A stretch of DNA of 64,000 nucleotides from Larkinella sp. C7 (GTDB lineage: Bacteria; Bacteroidota; Bacteroidia; Cytophagales; Spirosomataceae): positions 1 to 64,000 of the forward strand of contig NZ_VBSL01000011.1 of the NCBI RefSeq assembly GCF_006149005.1. The letters run 5' to 3'. Under the pieces are notes generated by a model. That model made no database searches. It was not told where the DNA came from and saw only the letters and a list, made by a program, of their open reading frames with translations. A program made the translations under genes and the position numbers. Positions within the stretch are counted from its first letter, which is position 1. Every line of letters begins with the position of its first letter. Positions 55,470 to 64,000 of the stretch are shown here, piece by piece.

Positions 55470-56471
55470 TTAGAGTAATGGTAATTTAACAATAAACTCC
55501 TGCTCGGTTTGCTGAATCACCACCGGGCGATCGGCCGCCAGCTGGGCGTAGCGGTTTTGCAGGTTTTTCAGGCCAATGCCGGTCGAATCGGTTCGCAGAC
55601 GGCTTTTTAGCTGAAAGACATTGGCAACGACGAGACAATCTTTCTCGGTAAAAATCCGGATGCACAGCGGTTTTTCCAGTGAACACTCGTTGTGTTTTAC
55701 CACGTTTTCCAGCAACGTCAACAACCCCTGCGTAACGATCTGTTTGCTCCGGTCGGCTTCCGACAAATCCACCGAATAGCGAAAACTCTCGCCAAACCGC
55801 ATCTGGTTGATAAACAGATAGGATTCCGCAATTTTGAGTTCGGTGGCCAGTTCGATGGTGTTTTGTTCAGAATGCTGCAAACTGTAGCGGAACACCTTCG
55901 AAAGCCGCTCGACAAACTGCACCGATTTGCCGGTATCTTCGGGAATCAGCGCACTCAGGATGTTGAGCGAGTTGAACAGAAAATGCGGATTCACCTGGTT
56001 TTTCAGGGATTCGAACTCCGCCTTCAAAACCGCCTGTTTCAAGCCTTCTTCCATCAGCAACAGCGCTTTCCAGCGTTGCACAAAGGATTTCAGTGAATAC
56101 ACCGCCGTGATTCCGGCCGTGATGATGGCAAAAAGCCCACAGATCGAGCAGTAGTCCACCAGCCTGAAGTCGATGCGCCAGAAAAAACTAATGCCCCAGG
56201 TCGCCATGAAACCCGTCAGAGCGGCCAGAATACCGCTTGAGGTGACCGTCAGCGAAACCAGTTTCTGGGGCGACAACTGCTCGGCGGAACGGTTGAGCAG
56301 GTACGGAATAAACCACGATAACGCCATGTAAATGAACAGACCGCTGCCGATGATGATGGTGATGATGGTGAGTTTGATTTCAATCGGAATTGATTCTTCC
56401 GTAACCAACAGTGTATAAATCAGCAGGACGAGTAAACTCAGTAAGATGCAAAGCCTGATTTTGTTTCTCAT
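55470..56471 (-). CDS. LytS-type sensor histidine kinase
   Basis: A 333-residue kinase with four predicted membrane helices (1-130), then the His_kinase domain: EFESLKNQVNPHFLFNSLN (phosphoacceptor His) and LLTLLENVVKHNEC in the ATPase part, then STGIGLKNLQ. It starts 27 bases after the DUF2807 gene and stops 44 bases before the LytTR gene, which is its likely partner. Confidence 0.92.
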   Translation of the reverse strand: MRNKIRLCILLSLLVLLIYTLLVTEESIPIEIKLTIITIIIGSGLFIYMALSWFIPYLLNRSAEQLSPQKLVSLTVTSSGILAALTGFMATWGISFFWRIDFRLVDYCSICGLFAIITAGITAVYSLKSFVQRWKALLLMEEGLKQAVLKAEFESLKNQVNPHFLFNSLNILSALIPEDTGKSVQFVERLSKVFRYSLQHSEQNTIELATELKIAESYLFINQMRFGESFRYSVDLSEADRSKQIVTQGLLTLLENVVKHNECSLEKPLCIRIFTEKDCLVVANVFQLKSRLRTDSTGIGLKNLQNRYAQLAADRPVVIQQTEQEFIVKLPLL

Positions 56472-56498
56472 GGTGGTGCTTCAACTAGCCCGATGGAT

Positions 56499-57266
56499 CT
56501 ATACTTTTTTGATGTAACTGGCCCCGGCGCTTTCAAAATCCACGCTGGGTTCGCCCTGGTATTCCACTTTGCTGGCGCCCGTCGCTTCAGCTTTCAACAC
56601 CCGCGTGGCAAAAATCTGGGCCGTACAGGCTCCCGTGACCTCCACCGTGGCGTCTTCGACGGGGTACTTCAAGGCATGAAGCGCCGATGCGCCGGTGATG
56701 TCGGCCGTCAGATTATGCCCGCGACCCACCAGCGTCAGGCGGGATGCGCCGGTGATGTCGATGTTCAGCGTTTGCACCTCTCCTTCCAGCGACACGTTCG
56801 AAGCACCGGTAATGTCGATGTCCAATCCGTGTAATTCCTTGAATCCGGTCAGTTGAACCGTACACGCACCGGACACATCGAGTTTATTCAGGGTAGGCGT
56901 TGTAATGGTCAGCAGCAGATCGTACTGGCGGTGCCAGAAGAAAAAACTGGAACCAATTTTAAGCCATTTTCCGCGCAGCCGCACTTTTACGTTGGCAATG
57001 GCCCGGCGCGACCCGCGGGCCGTCAGCGAGTACGTGGGGCCGTCGGTAACCAGCACGTTCATCATGCCCCAGATTTCCAGTTTTTCGAAGGCCGTGATGG
57101 GCAAGTCCTCGGTTACTTCCTCATACGATTCTTTATCGGTTTGCCACCAGATCGTAGTCACCAGCGCAAGCAGACCCACGGATAATAAAGTGAGCTGTAA
57201 ATAATTTTTTACGGGCTCCACGGGCAGCGCATCCGCCAGCAACAGAAAGGTAGTTAAGTCACTCAT
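56499..57266 (-). CDS. DUF2807 (GIN-domain) beta-helix protein
   Basis: A 255-residue protein with a single hydrophobic helix (about 21-43), then a repeated right-handed beta-helix: TGAS/TGAC appears again and again (for example DITGASNVSLEG, DITGASRLTLVG, EVTGACTAQ), as in DUF2807 head domains. It is not obviously exported by signal peptidase, so the helix may anchor it with the repeats outside. It begins the operon with a LytS/LytTR pair, suggesting an envelope-related cue or effector. Confidence 0.8.
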   Translation of the reverse strand: MSDLTTFLLLADALPVEPVKNYLQLTLLSVGLLALVTTIWWQTDKESYEEVTEDLPITAFEKLEIWGMMNVLVTDGPTYSLTARGSRRAIANVKVRLRGKWLKIGSSFFFWHRQYDLLLTITTPTLNKLDVSGACTVQLTGFKELHGLDIDITGASNVSLEGEVQTLNIDITGASRLTLVGRGHNLTADITGASALHALKYPVEDATVEVTGACTAQIFATRVLKAEATGASKVEYQGEPSVDFESAGASYIKKV

Positions 57267-57405
57267 TTCCAATGACGCTTGTTTTTAAGACAAAGATGGA
57301 TGGCCCGGTGTGGCCCCACAACCGCCCACCGACGAACCAACCAAAAAGTTGGATGAGCCGTCGAACCTACCGAAAGATAGCCTTTTTCTGTACTTTTGAA
57401 CGTGC

Positions 57406-57508
57406 GTTATTTCGCGGAGTTGAGCGGAGAAAAAGGGAGTTGAGCGGAGTTCTCTTTTAAAATTCCTCTGCTTAACTTCTCTTTCTCCGCTCAACTCCGC
57501 GAAATAAC
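57406..57508. repeat. Intergenic hairpin island, GCGGAGTTGAGC type
   Basis: Perfect 27-bp arms (57406-57432 and 57482-57508) that go on with mismatches to about 45 bp. The unit GAGTTGAGCGGAG repeats inside the left arm. It lies between divergent genes, 38 bases before the DUF4494 ATG. Confidence 0.85.
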
Positions 57509-57546
57509 TCTTATTTAAAACGCTATTACTTTTAGATCAACGAGTT

Positions 57547-58029
57547 ATGCCAAGCTGGTATCAGGGAAAAATTCGCTATCAACTACAGGACCCGACCGGG
57601 AAATCCAAAACCATTAACGAAGCGTACCTCATCGACGCCGTTTCGTATACCGATGCCGAAGCCCGGCTGTATAAGGAAGCAGCCGCCAACACACCCGACT
57701 TTTCGGTCACTGCCATCACGCGCATGCGCCTGGCCGACCTATTTCACTTTGAAGAAAGCGGTGAAACCTGGTACAAATGCAAGGTGGTGTACATCACGGA
57801 AGACGACAAAGGCCGGGAAAAACGCATTGTGAATCAGATGCTTGTCAACGCCGAAAACGTCAAGCAGGCCTACGAACGAATCGAGATCAGCCTGCATTCG
57901 ATGCTGATTCCGTTCGAAACCACGGACGTCAACACCACCAAGATTCTGGACATTTACCCCTACATCGAAGAAGAACGCATCCCGTCCAACCTGCGTCCCC
58001 TGAGCGAGGTGGTAGGGCAGGAAGATTAA
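57547..58029 (+). CDS. DUF4494 family protein
   Basis: A 160-residue soluble protein of a conserved Bacteroidota family. Features: a beta-rich start (WYQGKIRYQLQDPTGKSK), TDAEARLYKE helix, and EESGETWYKCKVVYITED. No function is established. Single-gene unit; a hairpin island follows the stop. Confidence 0.8.
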   Translation: MPSWYQGKIRYQLQDPTGKSKTINEAYLIDAVSYTDAEARLYKEAAANTPDFSVTAITRMRLADLFHFEESGETWYKCKVVYITEDDKGREKRIVNQMLVNAENVKQAYERIEISLHSMLIPFETTDVNTTKILDIYPYIEEERIPSNLRPLSEVVGQED

Positions 58030-58032
58030 AAC

Positions 58033-58128
58033 GAGTTACGGTTTACGGTGCGGCTCTCCGCCGGGGCTGACGCGTGCTTATCAATGCGTCAGTCACACCG
58101 TAAACTGAAAACCGTAAACCGTAAACTC
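58033..58128. repeat. Intergenic hairpin island with double core
   Basis: GAGTTACGGTTTACGGT (58033-58049) and the reverse complement of 58111-58128 differ by one missing base. Inside are GGCTGACGC (58065-58073) and GCGTCAGTC (58086-58094), the same core as island 5 and with the same TTTACGG arms. It starts just after the DUF4494 stop and overlaps the stop of the next, convergent gene by two bases. Confidence 0.8.
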
Positions 58129-61100
58129 ATTTCCCTGCCAGCGTCTCCAACGACACCCGCCGTTTGTTGCCTTTGGAATCGATGATTTCCAGGGATTTTA
58201 CGGCCTTGCCGATGGTCAATTCCCGCGCCGACTGTGAGAGGAAAGACTGGCCGTAATAAAACTCCACCTTCTGTTTTTTCCCGCCTGCAAACTCCAGGTT
58301 CGCGCTCACGTCCGTCGGTTTTAACGGAACGGTTTGCGTGGGTTGTTCGGCGTGGAAAACTTTCAGCGGCCCCCGGTTTTGCGTCGCTACGATCAGCGCT
58401 TTCCCCGCTTCGCCATTGCGGCCGGCACCCGATAAACGAACCAGTCCTTTGGCATTTCCGGGAACGTAAAAACCGCTGGCCCCGGGATTCAGGGCCGTAA
58501 AACCGCCTTTTCCGTCGCCTTTCAGCAGCAGACCATTCAACGCATCGAGACGCCCGACGAGCAGTTCGTTGCTGAAATCATTTCCAACCAGCAACACGTC
58601 CGGAAAACCATCCTGATCGAAGTCATCGGCGATCATCCCGAACAGCGGGGCCGTTTGCGCCTGAATCGGCAACGCGTGCAATTCGAACGTTCCGTCGCCT
58701 TTGTTTTCCACGTAAGCGGACTTCATGTAGTTGGCTTCCAGCACAATCGCGTCTTTCAATTCTTCTTCCTTGAAGACTTTGTCGATGGAGGCTACGGCAA
58801 AATCCTTGTGCAGCGGAAACCGCGCCCGCATCGAAATGATTTGCTTGATCAAATCCTCCCGGCCATTGAACGGATACTCCCGGCGTTCGCCGTTCTCATC
58901 GGTAAAAAATACCGTCGGAATGGCGTCGTAAAAACCGTTGTTGTCAAAATCCTTGGCATATACCCGCCACGGTTCTTCCGGGCTGGCCTGCGCCAGCGTG
59001 TTCAACCCCAGATTGCCGGCGATGTAGTCCATGTCGCCATCCCGGTCGAAGTCTGCCGCCACGAGGGAATTCCACCAGCCTTTCCATTGAGCGATGGAGT
59101 GGTTTAGCGGTTGAGTGCCTGACGTGGTGCTCAGTTTTTTCCCCTGAACGTTTTTCAGGATGGTCAGCGGCATCCACTCGCCCGCCAGCATCAGGTCGGG
59201 CCAGCCATCGTTGTCGGTGTCGGTCCACAGGGCATCGCACACCAGACCAATGTTTTGCAGGTCGGGTGCCACGGTTTTCGTTACATCCGTAAACTTCGGA
59301 AAACCGGGTTTGGAATCGTTTCGGAGAATGAAGCTTGAAACTGGTCTGGGATATTGGTTCGGTACAACGCGGCCGCCTACGAACAAATCCAGATCGCCAT
59401 CGCGGTCAAAATCAGCGGCTTTGACGCACGATTTGCTGATCCGGTTCTGCGGCAATGCCTGCGGTGTCAGTGTAAACCTTCCCTTCCCGTCGTTCACATA
59501 AAACCGGTCCTGATACGAAACCGTGTTGGCTTCCTCTTCGAAACCTCCGCTGGCTACATACAGATCCAGGTCGCCATCGCCGTCGGCATCGAAAAGCAGC
59601 GTTCCCATATCCTCTTCCGGTTTTCCGGCCCCCGGCGTTCCGGGTAACAAATCCTGCGGAACCAGTTTTCCGGCAGCGGTTTGCAACAGGAACGATCCTT
59701 TCTGGGTCCGCGAACCACCGATGAACAGGTCGTCCAGCCCATCGCCGTTGACATCCCCCGCCGAAAGGGCCGGGCCGTATTGGGACAGTTTATGCGGCAA
59801 CAACTTTTGCTGGTTATAATCAATGTATTCCGGTTCCTGATGCACGAACTGGATTTTCAGCGAATCGGTAACATCCCGAAACAGCCTTCCGGCAGGCGCT
59901 GTGGGCGGCAACACGGCGGTTTCCGTCGCATTTTTCACGTCCACCGTCAGCACCTGATTGGCGTTTACATTTCGCAGCGTCTGGGTTTTTCCGGGGTTTC
60001 CGTTTTGTGCTGGCCAGGTGATGCGCACCTCATCAATGGTTTTAGCAGCACCCAGGCCAAAGTGAGCCGCGTTTTCCATCGTCGACAGATAACCCCGGTA
60101 AATCGTATGCTCGTAAATCTGTTGCTGGCCTTTTCCGTAGCGCAACTCCACAAAAGCGCCCAGGCCCATGCGGTTTTGCTCACTGCCTTTGAACTTGACC
60201 CGGAGGTAGTTGGACTGCTCCGGTTTTTGCTCCACCAGGTTGTTGCGGTAGACGAATGCCGGGTCATCGATGTTGTTGATCACCATGTCCAGATCGCCGT
60301 CATTGTCCAGATCGCCGTAAGCGGCCCCGCCCGAAAAAGCCGGGGTGGTCAGCCCCCAGTGGCTCGAAACATCCGCGAACGTCAGGTCGGCACCGCTGTT
60401 TTTGAAAGCATAGTTGTTGATTTTGATGACGGGAATCTGGCCCAGCATGAAATCGCGGGTGGCCACCGACGAATTGTCGGCATAGTACTGCATGAAATCC
60501 CGGTCGGTCACGTCTTTGGGAAAGCCGTTGGTGACCACGATGTCACGGTAGCCGTCGTGATCGAAGTCGACCACCAGCGGTGTCCAGCTCCAGTCGGTGG
60601 CAGCCATGCCGGACAGAAGGCTGATTTCACTGAAAACCGGCTCACGCGTGCCGGGCCGAAATCCCTGGTTGAGTTGCAGGGTATTCCGCATATACTGGTA
60701 GGAGAACTTGAATTCTTCGTTGTTCAGATAGGTCTGGTAGTTGTTCGGCGGAATGAACATTTTCTTGCGGAAATTGTCATTCGGCAGCATGTCCAGCGCG
60801 ACAATGTCCATCCAGCCGTCGTTGTTCAGATCGGTCACATCGTTGCCCATCGCCGTCTGGCTGGTGTGTTTGAAAAACGTCCCGGCCTGGTCCGTAAACG
60901 CCGGTTTTCCAAAACTGCCCTTCTGGTTATTGATAAAAAAATGGTCTTCCGACAGAAAGTCGTTGGTGATGTAAATGTCTTTCCAGCCGTCGCGGTTGAT
61001 GTCACAGATGTTCAGCCCCAGCCCGTAGCCTTCCAGTTGAATACCGGCTTCTTTGGAGACGTCCGTAAAAACCGGATGCCCGCGTTTGGCGTCGAAATCG

Positions 61101-61774
61101 TTGCGGTAGAGACGGTCGGTTGTGGGCGAAGAGCCATCCACCAGTTTCTGGTGATAGGCATTCGGAAACCGCTCCGCCATGTTGGTCAGCACAAACAGAT
61201 CCAGGTCGCCATCGTTGTCATAATCGAAAAAGGCCGCATTTGTCGTGTAGCTGTCGTCATTGATTCCGTATTCTTTGGCCATTTCCTTAAAAACCGGTAC
61301 GCCGTCTTTCCCGCCGGTTCCCTGATTCACATACAGCAGATTCTCCCGGTCGCGGGCGTTTTTTCGGATGGTTGCGGTCACGTAGATATCCATCAAACCG
61401 TCGTTGTTGATATCGACCAGCGCGACGCCCGAGCACCATTTGCCGTTTCCACCGACTCCGGCCGGCCCGGTAACATCCGTAAATTTGAAGTCTCCCTGGT
61501 TCAGATACAATTTATTGGCCACCAGGTTTCCGGTGAAGAAGACGTCCTGTAATCCATCGTTGTTGAAATCGCCGATGGCGGCCCCCCCACCATTGTAAAA
61601 GTAATCGACATTCAGAATACTCAGGGTGTCACTTTCGGTCATCTGGTTTGAAAACGTAATGCCGGTTTCATCAGCGGGCAGCAAACTGAAGAGCGGTTGA
61701 TTGGAAAACTGACAGGAACTGATCGACCCGCCCAGAAGAAGTAGTACTAAACAACGAAACGATTGTCGGAACAT
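58127..61774 (-). CDS. FG-GAP/VCBS-repeat lipoprotein with ASPIC/UnbV domain
   Basis: A 1215-residue probable surface lipoprotein. The signal peptide ends at ISSC (Cys21). It carries many FG-GAP/VCBS-type repeats of the form GDFNNDGLQDVFF or D(I/L)NNDGWMDI, which bind calcium through Asp/Asn loops, in two blade-like clusters. Between them lies an ASPIC/UnbV-type domain (about 515-620: GLGAFVELRYGKGQQ...HFGLGAAKTIDEVRITWP). It is divergent from a SusC gene and in related genomes such lipoproteins accompany SusC/D systems, so glycan binding or uptake is plausible. Not proven. Confidence 0.85.
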   Translation of the reverse strand: MFRQSFRCLVLLLLGGSISSCQFSNQPLFSLLPADETGITFSNQMTESDTLSILNVDYFYNGGGAAIGDFNNDGLQDVFFTGNLVANKLYLNQGDFKFTDVTGPAGVGGNGKWCSGVALVDINNDGLMDIYVTATIRKNARDRENLLYVNQGTGGKDGVPVFKEMAKEYGINDDSYTTNAAFFDYDNDGDLDLFVLTNMAERFPNAYHQKLVDGSSPTTDRLYRNDFDAKRGHPVFTDVSKEAGIQLEGYGLGLNICDINRDGWKDIYITNDFLSEDHFFINNQKGSFGKPAFTDQAGTFFKHTSQTAMGNDVTDLNNDGWMDIVALDMLPNDNFRKKMFIPPNNYQTYLNNEEFKFSYQYMRNTLQLNQGFRPGTREPVFSEISLLSGMAATDWSWTPLVVDFDHDGYRDIVVTNGFPKDVTDRDFMQYYADNSSVATRDFMLGQIPVIKINNYAFKNSGADLTFADVSSHWGLTTPAFSGGAAYGDLDNDGDLDMVINNIDDPAFVYRNNLVEQKPEQSNYLRVKFKGSEQNRMGLGAFVELRYGKGQQQIYEHTIYRGYLSTMENAAHFGLGAAKTIDEVRITWPAQNGNPGKTQTLRNVNANQVLTVDVKNATETAVLPPTAPAGRLFRDVTDSLKIQFVHQEPEYIDYNQQKLLPHKLSQYGPALSAGDVNGDGLDDLFIGGSRTQKGSFLLQTAAGKLVPQDLLPGTPGAGKPEEDMGTLLFDADGDGDLDLYVASGGFEEEANTVSYQDRFYVNDGKGRFTLTPQALPQNRISKSCVKAADFDRDGDLDLFVGGRVVPNQYPRPVSSFILRNDSKPGFPKFTDVTKTVAPDLQNIGLVCDALWTDTDNDGWPDLMLAGEWMPLTILKNVQGKKLSTTSGTQPLNHSIAQWKGWWNSLVAADFDRDGDMDYIAGNLGLNTLAQASPEEPWRVYAKDFDNNGFYDAIPTVFFTDENGERREYPFNGREDLIKQIISMRARFPLHKDFAVASIDKVFKEEELKDAIVLEANYMKSAYVENKGDGTFELHALPIQAQTAPLFGMIADDFDQDGFPDVLLVGNDFSNELLVGRLDALNGLLLKGDGKGGFTALNPGASGFYVPGNAKGLVRLSGAGRNGEAGKALIVATQNRGPLKVFHAEQPTQTVPLKPTDVSANLEFAGGKKQKVEFYYGQSFLSQSARELTIGKAVKSLEIIDSKGNKRRVSLETLAGK

Positions 61775-62093
61775 GACTGAAGAATAATAAACCAAATTAC
61801 TAAAGTACAAAAAAGTTAAAAATCGGCACCAAATTCATTTGACCGACTCCACCCTTCTTTTTCGGTCGGATCTGCGGTGATGAGAACCTTCCCATTACCG
61901 GACAAAGTACGTAAAATCACCCATACAAAACCGCTAGTGGGCTAATAATCAAATCGTATCAAAAAAAAATCACCCGAATGGAGGGAGGATTATTTCAAGG
62001 TTAAATTATTAACAATCAATAGACTACAACAAAACATTACCAACTTATCATCACAGGTAGCAACGGGAATATTTATAATATTTTTTATAAAAT

Positions 62094-62125
62094 TTTGAAG
62101 TATGTTTAAAGTACTCTTAATTTAG
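62094..62125 (+). promoter_or_regulatory. SusC promoter
   Basis: TTTG (62094-62097), 20 bases, then TAATTTAG (62118-62125, one base off TAnnTTTG). The gap 61775-62160 (386 bp) is AT-rich and holds only divergent upstream regions: no other gene, and no clear operator. Confidence 0.5.
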
Positions 62126-62160
62126 TACGAAAATAAAACCAATTATTACAAAACCTATCA

Positions 62161-64000
62161 TGAAAGCACAATTCTACAGATTGTTCCAATCTGCGATTTT
62201 GGGTGCATTTCTGCTTTTTGTGAGCAGTAATGTCATGGCCCAGGATCGCCGGGTTAGCGGAAAAGTAACAGGGAAAGACGGGCCGGTTCCGGGCGCGAAC
62301 ATCGTTCTCAAAGGCACCACGACCGGGACGTCCTCGGATGCCGAGGGAAATTACACCCTGAACATTCGGGGTGCCAATCCGGTGCTGGTCATTTCGGCCA
62401 TCGGTTTCAAATCCCAGGAAGTAACGGTTGGCAATCGTTCGACCGTCGATGTTTCGGTGGAAGACGACGTTACGGCCTTGACGGAGGTCGTTGTAACCGG
62501 GTATACGACGGACAGCAAGCGCGACAATGCCGGGGCTATTTCAACCGTAAAATCCCGCGACTTAAAGGTTACGCCTTCGGCCAACGTCGAAACCCAGTTG
62601 CAGGGTCGCGTTGCCGGGGTTACGGTCATTGCCAGTGGTCAGCCGGGTGCCAACAACACCGTTCGGGTGCGGGGCTTCGGGGCCTTTGGCGGGAACCAGC
62701 CTCTGTATGTCGTGGATGGGGTACCCATCGGGACAACCAACTTTCTGAACCCGGATGATATTGAAACCACCACGGTTCTGAAAGATGCCGCAGCCGCTTC
62801 CATTTACGGAGCACGGGCCGCCAACGGGGTTATCGTTTATACGACGAAAAAAGGAAACCGCCGGGCGCAAAAACTGACCGTTACGTACGATGGTCTGTAC
62901 GGTTTTACCGATCCCGGTAAATCGCAGGCCATCCTGAATCCGCAGGAGCAAGCCAACTGGACCTGGAACGCGGTTCGCAACCGCCAGGCTTCCCTGGGTC
63001 TTCCCGATGATTTTACGGGCATTGCCAATGGTCAGTATGGCACCGGATCGACGCCGGTTTTGCCGGATTATCTGATGGTAGGAACCCGGTATGGGGTGAT
63101 CGGGTCGGTTGATCTGGCGGCTGAGCGCCCCAAATACAACATCAATACCGACGCCGGAGCCGTTTATCAGGTCGTTCGGGCCAACAAAGCCGGTACGGAC
63201 TGGTATGATGCCATCACGCGGACGGCTCCCATTCTGCGCCAGACGCTGGGCTTTTCGGGCGGTACCGAAAGCAGCCGGTATTTCTTCAGCCTGGGCCAGC
63301 AAAACCAGAACGGTATTCTGAACCACAACAACTTTGCGCGGTATGACCTGCGGGCCAACACGGAGTTTGACATCGTCAAAAACCTGCGGTTTGGTGAAAA
63401 TATCCAGTTGACCTACGCCAACACCTCCGGCCAGGTGGGTGGCAATGCCGGGCAAAACCTGTCGCAGGAAGAAAGCGAAATCCTGAGCGCATTCCGGATG
63501 GCTCCCATCATCCCGATTTACGACGAGTTCGGTGGCTGGGCCGGTACATCGGCCAAAGGGTTCAACAACCCGGCTAACCCGGTAGCGAGCCGGGATGGTG
63601 CCAAGGACAACAATAACTTTGGCGTTGGTCTGTTCGGAAATGTGTATCTGGAATATGATCCGATTCCGGCCCTGACCCTGCGCAGCAGCCTCGGCGGTCA
63701 GTTCTTCAATTTCTACAACAAAACGACTTCGCAGAATACCTACTGGAACGCCGAAGGAAACGGTCGCGGCCTGTCCATCAGCGAAGGCGGTGGGTACTTC
63801 CTGGCCTGGACGTTTACGAACACCGCACAATACAAACAGAAATTCGGTCTCCACAGCGTCGATGTTCTGGCCGGTATCGAAGCCCTGAACGACGGACGTG
63901 GACGGAACATCAGCGGTACGGGTTCAAACCCATTCAGTACCGATGTCAACTATGTAACGCTGAGTACGACCTCTTCGGTGGGTCGGGTAGTGAACAGCAA
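62161..64000 (+). CDS. SusC/RagA-family TonB-linked outer-membrane protein (5' part)
   Basis: The N-terminal 613 residues of a SusC-type porin; the gene runs off the window. A signal peptide (1-27, ending MAQ) precedes a carboxypeptidase-like regulatory domain (RRVSGKVTGKDGPVPGAN to about 105), then the plug: LTEVVVTGYTT, RVAGVTVIASGQPGANN, VRVRGF, YVVDGVPIG, and LKDAAAASIYGARAANGVI. The barrel begins near 230. It imports oligosaccharides or other large nutrients, normally with a SusD lipoprotein encoded just downstream, beyond the window. Confidence 0.93.

Overview
The window looks like ordinary chromosome from a Bacteroidota bacterium of the order Cytophagales, probably near Spirosoma/Larkinella (family Spirosomaceae). 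The signs are a SusC-type TonB-linked porin, two proteins with type IX secretion (T9SS) C-terminal tails, a fused MurF-alanine racemase, LytS/LytTR-type two-component proteins, several DUF families typical of the phylum (DUF4105, DUF4403, DUF4494, DUF2807), and Bacteroidota-type promoters (TTG/TTTG, about 20 bp, TAnnTTTG). The genus is an inference. There is no rRNA, CRISPR array, prophage or intact IS element.

Layout: 1-7600 holds tRNA-Ser, pterin dehydratase, rsmI, a DUF4105 protein, an inositol-phosphatase-like enzyme, a YfiT/DinB protein, a 57-aa Cys-rich membrane protein with a GTG start, a DUF4403 lipoprotein, a metallophosphoesterase and an AlkA-like glycosylase. 7.8-12.5 kb: a di-haem cytochrome c, an orphan LytS-type kinase, an Ada-like regulator/methyltransferase paired with an HxD...H dioxygenase, and a small T9SS protein. 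12.6-16.5 kb: acetyl-CoA synthetase downstream of a two-TM protein and an MHS-type transporter. 16.6-23.7 kb: TonB receptor, carbonic anhydrase overlapping a SulP transporter, THUMP-like methyltransferase and a coiled-coil exported protein. 23.9-37.9 kb, all on the minus strand: murF-alr, corA, a tandem Usp, polA, an unknown protein, a DUF1080 protein, an M1 peptidase, a LolC/E-type permease and rbfA. 38-45.8 kb: a polytopic membrane protein, rpiB, a LOG protein, an HhH protein, cbpA-cbpM, glyS and an SRPBCC protein. 45.9-64 kb: a large secreted nuclease with CBM3-like modules, a dicarboxylate symporter, an RDD protein, an ABC-2 exporter, a DUF2807-LytS-LytTR operon, DUF4494, a large FG-GAP/UnbV lipoprotein and, divergent from it, a SusC gene cut by the window end.

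The most unusual content is between the genes. At least 17 gaps carry long hairpin-forming inverted repeats (arms 12-41 bp). The arms differ from locus to locus but match each other within a locus. Several loci share a GGCTGACGC core in the loop. Most abut or overlap a stop codon, and in three genes the stop codon itself lies inside the palindrome. One arm-type sequence is read as the hydrophobic part of a signal peptide (DUF4105 gene). One island (28525-28830) appears to have been split by a 211-bp MITE-like insertion with imperfect terminal inverted repeats and a 10-bp direct repeat. I do not recognise the hairpin family or the MITE as named elements.
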